Positions 16,101-23,329 of a stretch of 64,000 nt of DNA are shown one piece after another. Both the position numbers and the translations under genes were made by a program. The number at the start of each line of letters is the position of its first letter. Position 1 is the first letter of the stretch. Origin of the DNA: Flavobacterium sp. (GTDB lineage Bacteria; Bacteroidota; Bacteroidia; Flavobacteriales; Flavobacteriaceae). The notes beneath the pieces are model-generated. The model was not told the origin of the DNA and searched no databases. It saw nothing but the letters and a program-made list of their open reading frames with translations. Location: NCBI GenBank assembly GCA_027484725.1, contig JAIXSK010000026.1:1-64000 (forward strand). The letters run 5' to 3'.

Positions 16101-16328
16101 AGCCGTGGTTAAATACACCATCATGCCTTGCTGGGCCGCCGTAGGATTTGTAGCCGGAAACGTGTTGACTTTGGGAATAATCAATCCGTCGGTATTGGCC
16201 GGAGCAGCTTCATTGCTGGATTTGATTTCTAATTGGGCGTTGGGTGTGGTGGTATTGACACCTACTTGTGCACGAAGGGAAAGCGCACACAAAAGCGCAG
16301 ATATAGAGAGCAAAATTCTAAAGTTCAT
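13167..16328 (-). CDS. Large secreted adhesin with YadA-type head repeats and S74 intramolecular chaperone (locus B)
   Basis: 1053 aa from ATG 16328, chosen because a clean signal peptide (MNFRILLSISALLCALSLRAQ) begins there; the in-frame ATG at 16376 would add 16 charged residues before it. The mature protein opens VGVNTTTPNAQLEIKSS, like the cut protein at 1-758. Two 241-residue modules follow (see repeat entry), each with 14-residue YadA/Hia-type head repeats (SVAFGSQTVASGSYSSAFGW). After them come NTGNYNTF/GERAGFANATGDDNTF-like repeats. The C terminus is a Peptidase_S74 chaperone domain: SDARLK carries the Ser/Lys pair that in endosialidases drives self-cleavage, then YGFLAQEVQPLFPEAVG and a terminal coiled coil. 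Likely a trimeric surface fibre. Confidence 0.88.
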   Translation of the reverse strand: MNFRILLSISALLCALSLRAQVGVNTTTPNAQLEIKSSNEAAPANTDGLIIPKVNTFPATNPTAAQQGMMVYLTTASGTNAPGFYYWDNTTIDWKPIMGANVGTLDQAYDFGGAGNGKTITADAGAVTINGTDGLVVNGTYNSGALAPTGAGTKMFWNPRKAAFRAGRVNANEWDDANLGFESVAFGSQTVASGSYSSAFGWSSEASGPDATAFGLGTKSANAHTFAAGFITQANGYLSTAFGDSGIASSYGETVFGIGATTYTPSTNGANQFRTANSTDRLFVIGNAIDTNANFFVDTAERSDAMIILKNGLTRLPSTTNAMISAADGKAVVTKEYLQSNTSGTLDQAYDFGGAGLGRTITADTGAVTIAGADGLVSTGTVGFGAFALSGAGTKMVWNPRKAAFRAGRVTLGTEWNDSNIGEESVAFGINTTASGLYTMAFGQSTIASGNNATAFGNQSLASAFCTTAFGRFTVASTQMATAFGLSCTASGSISTAFGNSNTARSAGEVVIGIGATDYVNSLNGDIQFTAANATDRLFVIGNATDANNNNLVDTSERSDAMVVLKNGNTGIGSSTPQEKLHVVGNIRMVDGNQAAGKVLTSDGNGTATWQNASANAWGLLGNTGTNATTNFIGTTDNVDLVFRRNNILSGRIGSTNTFFGNNSGVVNTGDYNTFIGERAGFANATGDDNTFLGRLAGGNGTFGSGNSYMGYGAGLNNTGNSNLILGAFASQNTTGSFNVFVGNQSGSTNTSGARNTLLGFNADVGAANLTNATAIGNLAQVNTSNSLVLGSINGVNGSLVSTNVGIGTSSPLRALHVSTGSSGGTPLGSSDIVLESDGPTYQHFLTPSTSETGILFGSNLNAIHSGIIANNVGSTLGLQFRAGGNTTRMTITSAGDVGIGTAAPGGQFELSLNEGRKPTSNTWTIPSDARLKEVHGAYKKGLSEIRQLRTVRYHYKNTDKKIFDPKVLSKEAYGFLAQEVQPLFPEAVGTDADGYLNFDLHPILIASINALQELDAQNQKLQQENEVLKTQLAAQQEKLDYILSEIEKIKNR
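14620..16019 (-). repeat. Internal 723-bp duplication within adhesin B
   Basis: The phrase TLDQAYDFGGAG begins at 16019 and again at 15296, exactly 723 bp (241 codons) apart. Each is followed by ...TDGLV/ADGLV, WNPRKAAFRAGRV, a run of AFG-type head repeats, RLFVIGNATD and ERSDAM..LKNG. The copies have diverged in the head repeats but not in the flanking phrases, which points to an old in-frame duplication. Confidence 0.85.
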
Positions 16329-16389
16329 ACCTAATTGTGTTCTGTTTTGAGAATGAGGTAAAATTCTCTTTTTCAAGACTTTGCCGCAA

Positions 16390-16405
16390 TACGATATTGA
16401 GCGTA
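16390..16405. promoter_or_regulatory. Locus B palindrome, site 1
   Basis: TACGATATTGAGCGTA lies 62 bp upstream of the adhesin B ATG and matches site 3 (18871-18886) at 13 of 16 positions. It is a candidate operator for the LuxR-type regulator at 18198. Confidence 0.55.
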
Positions 16406-16449
16406 CACAAAAGTGTCGTTCAGCCGATTTTTTAGGTTGTTGGCCGATA

Positions 16450-16480
16450 ATTAAATAAAAACATACGCCAAAGAGCGTAT
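16450..16480 (-). terminator. Hairpin after the locus B kinase; also palindrome site 2
   Basis: ATACGC (16463-16468) and GCGTAT (16475-16480) form a 6-bp stem; on the minus strand it is followed by GTTTTTATTT, so it may end the regulator-kinase transcript 5 bp past the stop codon. The same 16 bp (16464-16479, TACGCCAAAGAGCGTA) matches site 3 at 13 of 16 positions and may instead, or also, be an operator for adhesin B. Confidence 0.5.
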
Positions 16481-16484
16481 ATAA

Positions 16485-18197
16485 CTACAAAGGAAGTTCT
16501 ATGTTTACTTGAAAACCCGGGCTTTGGATGTAGGTTACTTTTCCGCCCAAGTCTTCGATGCGGTTTTGGATGTTTTGCAATCCGTTGCCAAATTGGTTTT
16601 CACGGGTCATGCCGGCTCCATTATCACAAACAGTAATCAATAGCTTATTGCGCTGCGCCGAGAAAACTACTTCAACGCGTGAGCATTGCGCATGTTTGAG
16701 CGAATTGTTGAGGATTTCTTTGAGCGCCAAAAACAAATTCTTACGCGTTGTTCCGTCAATTTTATGATCGGCCAAAGTGCCTAATTGCTGCTGAAAATCA
16801 AAATCAACTTCGGTGCCTTCAAACCAGTTTTCGGCATATTGCAAAAAGTAATCGGTAAAGTTGCCCAAAGTGTTTTGCTGCTCGTTGAGCGACCAAACAA
16901 AAGTGCTCACACGCTGAGAAATATCAGAGGCCGTTTGGTTGATTTTCTCTGAAAGCAATTTGAGATTCGGCTCATGAGCGGTTTGCTTTTGCAGCAAATC
17001 TGAGTGAATCAATATGCTCGATAAACCGCTGCCGATATCGTCGTGCAAGTCTTTGCTGATTTCGTTTTTCTGATGCAAAAGCGTGAGGTTGACTTTGTTG
17101 CGCCGACGAATGATCACCACGGTTAAAATCAGCGCCAATACAAAGAAAATCGCCATCAAAAGCTGAAACAAAACAATGTCTTTTTCTTTCTTAAGTCTTT
17201 GCACTTCCAGCGAAAGAATTTTGCGTTCGTTTTTGATGTAATCTTTGGTAATGCTTTGCAAAAAATAGTTGTTCAAATCAGATGTTTGCTGATTGAGTCG
17301 AATAATTTGATTGAGGATGTAATTTTCTTTTTCAGGCTGATGACCTTTGTAAACGAGCAAAGCTTTTTCAAAAAACAATCTTCTAAAAGCCAAATTGATG
17401 GTCTTGGTTTGCATGAGTTGCAACCCGAGTTGATAGTAATAATCATCAGACAAAGATGATTTTGCGTTGCATTGCATTAAAAATCCGTAACCAATGAGTT
17501 CTATGTCATAATAGGCGCTGTTGCGGGCCGAAGCTACACTTTTGCTAAAGTAATATTGAGCACTATCGGGCTTATTTTGGTATAAATAAATCTCGCCAAA
17601 GGTTTGCTCGCAATTCGGAATTCCGCGACGGCTGTTGGTTTTTTGTGCAAACAAATAGGCCTTGCGATTGTAATACAAAGCCGAATCAGGCTCATTGATT
17701 TTGAGTTTTACCTGCGCTAAATTGTTGGCAATGTGATCCGGATGGATAACCGTTCTTAAGGTTTGTCTCGGATGAGCCGGATAATAGTTTTTGGCCAAAT
17801 GCAAACTGTGTTCTGCCCGGGTATATTCTTTTAATTCCATCTGATTGATGGCTCTGAAAAAATAACCATCGGCTATGAGTAAAGGATCGTTGATTTTTCG
17901 GGCGGCATCAATGCTTTTTTGCGCCTGACTTTTACCAAATTCATATAAACTGGTATAATAAAACACTTCCGATTGCAAACTGTTTAAATAACAGCTCATC
18001 GTATCGGTCACTTGTAAATCCGTCAAATCTTGTGTGTAATTGAGCCATTTTTGCGCCACGTCCATCTCATCTTTTTCTAAGAAAAGTTCGGCTTTTGAAA
18101 AGGCTTCTTTGATTTTTTGCTGCTGTGTATGGATTGCCTTCTGACTCCACAAAGACAGAAAAGACAAGCTCAATAAACCCGCAAAAAAACTTTTCAT
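16485..18197 (-). CDS. TPR-containing NarL-type sensor histidine kinase (locus B)
   Basis: 570 aa. The signal peptide (MKSFFAGLLSLSFLSLWSQ) is followed by a mostly helical TPR-like sensor region (about 25-310; AEHSLHLAKNYYPAHP, AQYYFSKSVASARN), a coiled coil, one membrane helix (IVLFQLLMAIFFVLALILTVVII, near 345) and a HisKA_3 domain with the phospho-acceptor His in DLHDDIGSGLSS (near residue 385). The HATPase domain has NNSLKHA, DNGAGM and GNGLQNI. It abuts the regulator gene with no gap. HisKA_3 kinases pair with LuxR/NarL regulators, as here. Confidence 0.92.
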   Translation of the reverse strand: MKSFFAGLLSLSFLSLWSQKAIHTQQQKIKEAFSKAELFLEKDEMDVAQKWLNYTQDLTDLQVTDTMSCYLNSLQSEVFYYTSLYEFGKSQAQKSIDAARKINDPLLIADGYFFRAINQMELKEYTRAEHSLHLAKNYYPAHPRQTLRTVIHPDHIANNLAQVKLKINEPDSALYYNRKAYLFAQKTNSRRGIPNCEQTFGEIYLYQNKPDSAQYYFSKSVASARNSAYYDIELIGYGFLMQCNAKSSLSDDYYYQLGLQLMQTKTINLAFRRLFFEKALLVYKGHQPEKENYILNQIIRLNQQTSDLNNYFLQSITKDYIKNERKILSLEVQRLKKEKDIVLFQLLMAIFFVLALILTVVIIRRRNKVNLTLLHQKNEISKDLHDDIGSGLSSILIHSDLLQKQTAHEPNLKLLSEKINQTASDISQRVSTFVWSLNEQQNTLGNFTDYFLQYAENWFEGTEVDFDFQQQLGTLADHKIDGTTRKNLFLALKEILNNSLKHAQCSRVEVVFSAQRNKLLITVCDNGAGMTRENQFGNGLQNIQNRIEDLGGKVTYIQSPGFQVNIELPL

Positions 18198-18824
18198 TTA
18201 TCGTTTCAGATAAAGATTAACCGCCTCCACCCGCGTATTGACGTGGAGTTTTTCATAAATATGTTGGATGTGTTTGCGCACGGTTCCCAGACTAATGTCC
18301 ATTTCGCGCGCGACTTCTTTGTTCATTTTGCCTTGGGCCAAAGAATCGAGAATTTCTTTCTCACGGCGGGTGAGTTCTTCCACCGATAAGTTTTTGGCTG
18401 CCGACTTTGAAAAACTGGCCACCACTTTTCGGGCGATGCTTCCGGTCATCGGGCTTCCGCCATCAAAAAGTTCGTCAAGTGCTTTAATGATTTTGGCCGG
18501 ACCGTCGGTTTTGAGAATATATCCGCTGGCACCAGCTTTAAGGCTCTGAAAAATTACTTCGTCTTCTTCAAATGAAGTACACATCAAAAACAAAAGCTTC
18601 GGATGATCAAATTTGAGTTTGCGCACGCATTCAATTCCGCTGCTGCCGGGCAAATTGATATCCATCAAAACAGCATCAATGGCTAAGTCTGGAATACCTT
18701 GAATTGCTTCTTCGGCATTTTGAAAAGCAGCGATTAATTCATAATGATCGGTATACTGAATCATGAGCGAGAGAGCTTCGCGCAAATCGCGGTCATCTTC
18801 AACCAAAGCAATCGGACGTTTCAT
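18198..18824 (-). CDS. LuxR/NarL-type response regulator (locus B)
   Basis: 208 aa from ATG 18824, where the receiver domain starts (MKRPIALVEDDRDLREAL); the in-frame ATG at 18878 would lie upstream of the likely -7 element. Phospho-acceptor Asp in AVLMDINLPG, conserved Lys in YILKTDGP. The C-terminal LuxR helix-turn-helix reads LTRREKEILDSLAQGKMNKEVAREMDIS (first part conserved; recognition helix SLGTVRKHIQHIYEKL). First gene of the regulator-kinase operon. A 16-bp palindrome 47 bp upstream and two more in front of adhesin B are its probable targets. Confidence 0.93.
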   Translation of the reverse strand: MKRPIALVEDDRDLREALSLMIQYTDHYELIAAFQNAEEAIQGIPDLAIDAVLMDINLPGSSGIECVRKLKFDHPKLLFLMCTSFEEDEVIFQSLKAGASGYILKTDGPAKIIKALDELFDGGSPMTGSIARKVVASFSKSAAKNLSVEELTRREKEILDSLAQGKMNKEVAREMDISLGTVRKHIQHIYEKLHVNTRVEAVNLYLKR

Positions 18825-18870
18825 TTGTTTATTTTTCAGCAATATTAAAGATAGATTTTTTATTGTGAAA

Positions 18871-18886
18871 TACGCCATTGCGCGTA
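18871..18886. promoter_or_regulatory. Locus B palindrome, site 3 (regulator promoter)
   Basis: TACGCCATTGCGCGTA lies 17 bp upstream of a -7-like element (TATCTTTA, minus, 18846-18853) of the regulator gene, about where a -33 box would be. Together with sites 1 and 2 it gives the consensus TACG-N7-GCGTA. Confidence 0.55.
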
Positions 18887-18888
18887 AT

Positions 18889-18916
18889 AAAAAAAGCCTC
18901 CCCGAATAGAGAGGCT
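18889..18916 (-). terminator. Terminator of the PadR-membrane protein operon
   Basis: AGCCTC (18895-18900) and GAGGCT (18911-18916) form a 6-bp stem, followed on the minus strand by a T run. Confidence 0.75.
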
Positions 18917-18955
18917 GTTGTAAAAACCTTAAAAAATAGGCTTTGATGATCCTGT

Positions 18956-20083
18956 TTATTGCACTTTTTGCTGAAGCATTTTGTTTTGCAAAACCATCAT
19001 TTGGGTTTGAATCAAACGGTTGATCACCTCGGGCACACGTTGTTTTTGAACTTCTGACAAATCGTCGAGTTTTAGACTTCCGCCGGGCGCTGATGCATTG
19101 TATTGAGCAATCGCCTTTTGTGCTTTTTGTAAATTGAGCGCTGCTTTTGATTCAGCACCAAAATAATCTTCGGCCGAACCTTCAGTAATGTATTTTCCGT
19201 GGGCTATATCTAACTCGGCGCCTCCGGTTTCACATTCAATCAGGTATTTTTTAAGGTCTTGACACACATCGTAGATTTCGTTTCCGGTCATGTCAGCCGT
19301 ATCACTCATAACTAATTTTTGATTTTGCAGTTTTTGCGTTTGCAGAATTTGTTCACTACGCAGAATTGATTCGGTGGTAGCCGCATAAATATCTTGTGAG
19401 GCTTTGGGCGAACGCACCAAAATCAAGATCAAAGAAGCGGCACTCAAAATAATCACCGACGAAACAATGGTATTGACTTTGGTTTCGGGCTGGCGAATTC
19501 CGGTAAAAAAATACACCGGCAAAAACACGAGCAATAAAGCGCCAAAACCAACTACAATGAGCATGTTGGCTCCGGGCCAATGCATGACTTTAAAGATGAG
19601 CCCAATACTCATAAGCATACCACAGAAAGTAGCAATGCCTGAAATAGCCTTTTCGCGCAGCGTTTTGTTTTCTTTGATTTTGAGCGTAAAAAGCAATGGT
19701 AAAAAAACAAAGTTCAACAAAGCAACACCCAAAACGAGCAAAACAGCCGCGCCGGGTAAATGCATAAATTTTAGTGTGAGTCCAACCACCAACAATGCGG
19801 TGAGTACTCCGCCTGAGAGCAACATTATTTTTTTCATGAGATAGTAATTTTTAAAGGTGAGTAGGGCGATTGTTTCTTCTTCAATCTCCTTAAGTTCCCG
19901 TTTGTAAAAATGCTTGATCCGCTGCTGATAAAAAGCTTCAAAATCGTCTTCGGCGGCAAGTTCGTGCTCAACCACACAACAAATGTGATCGAGCAGATCT
20001 TGCTGTAAACCTTCTCTATGGATTCCTTGCGCCAGGAGATCCCGCCGAATAAACTCTATTTGCTCATCGGTTAACAAATACAT
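18956..20083 (-). CDS. PadR-linked membrane protein with two GldL-like helix pairs
   Basis: 375 aa. The N-terminal 80 residues are soluble and helical (YLLTDEQIEFIRRDL, LDHICCVVEHEL), as in other short proteins that follow PadR genes. Six membrane helices (about residues 82-225) include two copies of a motif, LKFMHLPGAAVLLVLG and FKVMHWPGANMLIVVG. The same FK-MHWPGA pattern marks the first helices of GldL, the proton-driven motor subunit of T9SS/gliding. The last 150 residues are a soluble helical domain. It starts 3 nt after the PadR stop. Membrane complex or sensor is a guess; it is not GldL itself, as gldK-N are absent. Confidence 0.75.
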   Translation of the reverse strand: MYLLTDEQIEFIRRDLLAQGIHREGLQQDLLDHICCVVEHELAAEDDFEAFYQQRIKHFYKRELKEIEEETIALLTFKNYYLMKKIMLLSGGVLTALLVVGLTLKFMHLPGAAVLLVLGVALLNFVFLPLLFTLKIKENKTLREKAISGIATFCGMLMSIGLIFKVMHWPGANMLIVVGFGALLLVFLPVYFFTGIRQPETKVNTIVSSVIILSAASLILILVRSPKASQDIYAATTESILRSEQILQTQKLQNQKLVMSDTADMTGNEIYDVCQDLKKYLIECETGGAELDIAHGKYITEGSAEDYFGAESKAALNLQKAQKAIAQYNASAPGGSLKLDDLSEVQKQRVPEVINRLIQTQMMVLQNKMLQQKVQ

Positions 20084-20086
20084 ACC

Positions 20087-20428
20087 TTAAAGTGTTTGTG
20101 GTCTGAGGTCTAACAGGAATTTCATGGTTTCAATAAACTCAGCCATTTCGCTGATTTTTTCATCGATTTTAGATTTGCCTTTTGGGCTCAGACTGTAATA
20201 CTTTCGGATGCGTTTGCCGACAAATTCGGTTTCTACGGTGACCAGGCCTTCGGCTTCCAAAGCGTGTAAAGTCGGATAAAGCGCGCCTTCGGTAATTTGA
20301 ATTCTATCCGAAGTAAGCTCTTTGACACGCTGGGTAATCTCGTAGCCATACATCCGATGGTTGGCTTCAAGCTGCTTGAGCACAATGGTTTTTAAGGTTC
20401 CTTTGATGAGTTCTGAAGAAAATATCAT
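20087..20428 (-). CDS. PadR-family transcriptional regulator
   Basis: 113 aa from ATG 20428. Winged helix typical of PadR-s1 proteins: SSELIKGTLKTIVLKQLEA, MYGYEI, ITEGALYPTLHALEAEGLV, YYSLSPKGK. Two further in-frame ATGs (20437, 20455) lie upstream; the family usually begins 8-10 residues before KGTL, which favours 20428. It forms an operon with the membrane protein at 18956 (3-nt gap), the usual pairing in Bacteroidetes, and probably represses it through the dyad at 20457-20494. Confidence 0.92.
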   Translation of the reverse strand: MIFSSELIKGTLKTIVLKQLEANHRMYGYEITQRVKELTSDRIQITEGALYPTLHALEAEGLVTVETEFVGKRIRKYYSLSPKGKSKIDEKISEMAEFIETMKFLLDLRPQTL

Positions 20429-20456
20429 AACGGGCATTTGTTTTGTACAACGCAAA

Positions 20457-20494
20457 TATACATAAGAATATTATGCATTAAAGATTTATGTATA
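20457..20494. promoter_or_regulatory. Inverted repeat, candidate PadR operator
   Basis: TATACATAA (20457-20465) and TTATGTATA (20486-20494) are perfect 9-bp inverted arms 20 bp apart. TTATGCAT (20471-20478) between them is a third related half-site. It lies 29 bp upstream of the PadR ATG. Confidence 0.45.
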
Positions 20495-20621
20495 AATTTT
20501 TATTTAAAAAAAAGTAAAACATTATTTACAAACCTGCAAATCAACAGCTTAAACAAATTATAAAATTTTCAAATCCGTTGATAAAACCTGAAAAACTTGC
20601 CACGAAATCGCTTTCGTAGCC

Positions 20622-20651
20622 TTGCAGAAAGTATTTTTCTATGTACATTTG
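20622..20651 (+). promoter_or_regulatory. Promoter of the acyl-CoA dehydrogenase gene
   Basis: TTG (20622-20624), 19-nt spacer, TACATTTG (20644-20651): both elements of the Bacteroidetes consensus TTG-N17-23-TAnnTTTG at legal spacing, 28 nt before the ATG. Confidence 0.75.
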
Positions 20652-20679
20652 CGCCGATTAAAAACCAATATCAACTGAT

Positions 20680-21858
20680 ATGAAACCAGATTTATTTCAA
20701 GCTCCAGATTATTATCTTTTAGACGAATTGCTTACCGATGAACACAAATTGGTGCGCGATGCGGCCCGCGAATGGGTCAAAAGAGATGTTTCGCCTATTA
20801 TTGAAGATTATGCACAACGCGCCGAATTCCCAACCCAAATTATTGGCGGATTGGCCGAGATTGGAGCTTTTGGCCCTTATATTCCGCAAGAATACGGAGG
20901 TGCCGGTTTAGATCAAATTTCATACGGATTGATTATGCAAGAAATTGAGCGTGGCGATTCAGGTGTTCGTTCAACAGCTTCGGTACAATCATCCCTAGTA
21001 ATGTACCCGATCTGGAAATACGGAAACGAAGAGCAACGCAAAAAATACCTCCCGAAATTGGCTTCTGGCGAATGGATGGGCTGTTTCGGGCTGACCGAAC
21101 CCAACCACGGTTCTGATCCGGGCAGTATGATTACCAACTTTAAAGATATGGGCGACCACTACTTGCTCAATGGTGCCAAAATGTGGATTTCAAACGCTCC
21201 GTTTGCACAAGTAGCCGTTGTTTGGGCCAAAAATGAAGAAGGACGCATTCACGGATTAATCGTAGAGCGCGGCATGGAAGGTTTTACCACGCCAGAAACG
21301 CACAACAAATGGTCATTGCGCGCTTCGGCCACCGGTGAACTTATTTTTGACAACGTAAAAGTTCCTAAAGAAAACTTACTCCCGAACAAATCAGGTTTGG
21401 GTGCTCCGCTGGGTTGTTTAGATTCAGCGCGTTACGGCATTGCTTGGGGCGCGATTGGTGCTGCCATGGATTGTTATGACACGGCGCTTCGTTATGCCAA
21501 AGAGCGTACACAATTCGGAAAACCTATTGCAGCCACGCAATTGCAACAGAAAAAATTAGCCGAAATGATTACCGAAATCACCAAAGCACAATTGCTTACT
21601 TGGAGATTGGGTGTGCTCAGAAACGAAGGCAAAGCCACCACAGCACAAATATCTATGGCCAAACGCAACAACGTGGATATGGCGATTAACATCGCACGTG
21701 AAGCGCGTCAGATTTTAGGCGGAATGGGCATTACCGGTGAATATTCCATCATGCGTCACAGTATGAACCTTGAATCGGTGATTACTTATGAAGGAACCCA
21801 CGATATTCACTTGCTCATTACCGGCGCTGATATCACAGGTTACCCGGCATTCAAATAA
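20680..21858 (+). CDS. gcdH: Glutaryl-CoA dehydrogenase
   Basis: 392 aa acyl-CoA dehydrogenase. Full three-domain fold: helical N-terminus, mid beta domain (CFGLTEPNHGSDPGSM, MWISNAPFA) and helical C-terminus (ERTQFGKPIAATQLQQKKLA, ILGGMGITGEYSIMRH). The catalytic Glu is in TYEGTHDIH near residue 372; this phrase, and the closing ITGYPAF, fit glutaryl-CoA dehydrogenase rather than short- or medium-chain enzymes. It oxidises and decarboxylates glutaryl-CoA to crotonyl-CoA in lysine/tryptophan breakdown, using FAD and ETF. Monocistronic, with a clear promoter and terminator. Confidence 0.9.
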   Translation: MKPDLFQAPDYYLLDELLTDEHKLVRDAAREWVKRDVSPIIEDYAQRAEFPTQIIGGLAEIGAFGPYIPQEYGGAGLDQISYGLIMQEIERGDSGVRSTASVQSSLVMYPIWKYGNEEQRKKYLPKLASGEWMGCFGLTEPNHGSDPGSMITNFKDMGDHYLLNGAKMWISNAPFAQVAVVWAKNEEGRIHGLIVERGMEGFTTPETHNKWSLRASATGELIFDNVKVPKENLLPNKSGLGAPLGCLDSARYGIAWGAIGAAMDCYDTALRYAKERTQFGKPIAATQLQQKKLAEMITEITKAQLLTWRLGVLRNEGKATTAQISMAKRNNVDMAINIAREARQILGGMGITGEYSIMRHSMNLESVITYEGTHDIHLLITGADITGYPAFK

Positions 21859-21884
21859 TATCATAAAAACATCTGGAAAAAAAG

Positions 21885-21910
21885 GCTTCTCACAACGGGA
21901 AGCTTTTTTT
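21885..21910 (+). terminator. Terminator of gcdH
   Basis: GCTTC (21885-21889) pairs with GAAGC (21899-21903), followed by a run of T. Confidence 0.7.
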
Positions 21911-22297
21911 GTGCCCAATAAAAAAGGGAGCGCCTATCAAAAGCAACTCCCCTTTTTCCCCATAACAAATAGAACTATCGTTTATCGTTTTAACTTTCTG
22001 CAGAAAGCTAAAAAGATTGAGTATAAAAGCTGTAAGCGGGCTCAGGTTTTATGTCCCAAATTAATTCCTTGAACCGAAGCTTACAACAAGATTTAAGAAC
22101 GATTATTTTCTGAATCAAAACTATTTATTTGCTTTTTAGTTTGAAAATTATTGCGGTATTTAACTTGATTTTGTAGGTAAACATTTGACTGATTTTCATG
22201 ATGATATCAGCGCTTTTACCGATAAAAACGTTAGACTCGTCGCAATTTTTTCAAAGGCAATTATATTATAATTAGCTTTGACCCACTTTAAACAAAC
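21911..22297. other. Intergenic region without a gene
   Basis: 387 bp. It contains a second hairpin (AAAAAGGGAG at 21921-21930 with CTCCCCTTTTT at 21947-21957, one bulge) and, at its right end, a -7 element TAGCTTTG (22273-22280) for the kinase at 22298. Nothing else is recognised; reading frames here are short and lack family features. Confidence 0.5.
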
Positions 22298-23329
22298 ATG
22301 AGCAAAAAAACCCTAACCCTACTGTTGCATTTTTTTGGCATTTTGGCCTTTTTGTGCATTCCGATATTCTCTTCGCCTGATTTTACTTGGGCTTTTGACT
22401 TTTTACACATCCAAGGTTTTCAGAGAGATTTTACCAGTTATGTTTTGTTTGTGCTCTTTTTTTATGCCAATTACTACCTGCTTATTCCGCGTTTGTATTT
22501 TGCAGAGCGAAAAAAAATGTATTTTCTGACTGTTGTTCTTTCGTATGTCTTGCTCAGCGCTATCAACAAACTTTTGTTTTTTGGCTTCGAGCCGCATCAT
22601 TTGCCGATGCATCAACCGCACAGCCATTTTACGTTTCAGCATCAACCGCTGAACATGCCTATCGGCAGTGACTTCTTTAAATTTATTTTGGTGTTTTTAC
22701 TGTCGTTTTTGTTTCGCATCAACAATCGTCTGACCGATATTTACGAAGAAAAACTCAAAGCCGAAGTATCGTACCTTAAGGCGCAAATCAACCCGCATTT
22801 TTTGTTCAATACGCTCAATAGTTTATATGCTTTGACCATCCAAAAATCTGATGCTGCGCCTGATGCCGTCATCAAACTCTCAAGCATGATGCGATATGTG
22901 GTCACGCACAGTGATTCAGATCGCGTTCCGTTGCAAAAAGAGATTGATTATATAGCCGATTACATCGCCTTGCAACGCCTGAGAATCTCTGAACCCAACA
23001 ACTTGATTTTTGAAGTAACCGGAAATGCAACAGATAAATACATTGCGCCTTTACTCCTGATTCCTTTCATTGAAAATGCTTTTAAATATGGTGTAAACAG
23101 TGAGCAAAACTGGCATATAGATATCCGCATTAAGATTACGGACGATGATTTCAGCATGTTTGTCAGCAACCAAAAAGTATCGGTGCCCATGCACGAAGAC
23201 GGAAGCACCGAACAAGGCATTGAAAACACCTCTCAACGACTCGAACTCATTTATCCCAACAAACATCAACTACAATTAACCGACTTGCCCGACCGTTATG
23301 AAGTTGATTTAAAAATTCACTGGTCATGA
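22298..23329 (+). CDS. LytS-type sensor histidine kinase (His_kinase family)
   Basis: 343 aa. Four membrane helices (about 8-25, 42-60, 72-92, 125-143) precede a cytosolic His_kinase domain with the phospho-acceptor His in QINPHFLFNTLNSLY (near residue 168) and an ATPase domain (LLIPFIENAFKYGV, QGIENTSQRL). Between helices 3 and 4, about residues 95-120 form a loop with six His in 16 residues (PHHLPMHQPHSHF and on to QH). Such loops often bind metals, so this may be the sensor part. It overlaps the LytTR regulator by 4 nt. Confidence 0.93.
   Translation: MSKKTLTLLLHFFGILAFLCIPIFSSPDFTWAFDFLHIQGFQRDFTSYVLFVLFFYANYYLLIPRLYFAERKKMYFLTVVLSYVLLSAINKLLFFGFEPHHLPMHQPHSHFTFQHQPLNMPIGSDFFKFILVFLLSFLFRINNRLTDIYEEKLKAEVSYLKAQINPHFLFNTLNSLYALTIQKSDAAPDAVIKLSSMMRYVVTHSDSDRVPLQKEIDYIADYIALQRLRISEPNNLIFEVTGNATDKYIAPLLLIPFIENAFKYGVNSEQNWHIDIRIKITDDDFSMFVSNQKVSVPMHEDGSTEQGIENTSQRLELIYPNKHQLQLTDLPDRYEVDLKIHWS

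Noticed and set aside
1..16376. Phage tail-fibre origin for the two S74/YadA-like proteins
   Set aside because: No structural, lysis or integrase genes are near; both genes have signal peptides and adjacent two-component systems.
19404..19844. 146-codon frame antisense to the GldL-like membrane protein gene
   Set aside because: Shadow of hydrophobic helices read on the opposite strand; no start signal or family pattern.
21788..22072. 94-codon frame overlapping the end of gcdH and its terminator
   Set aside because: It begins inside gcdH, runs through the terminator hairpins and shows no family features.
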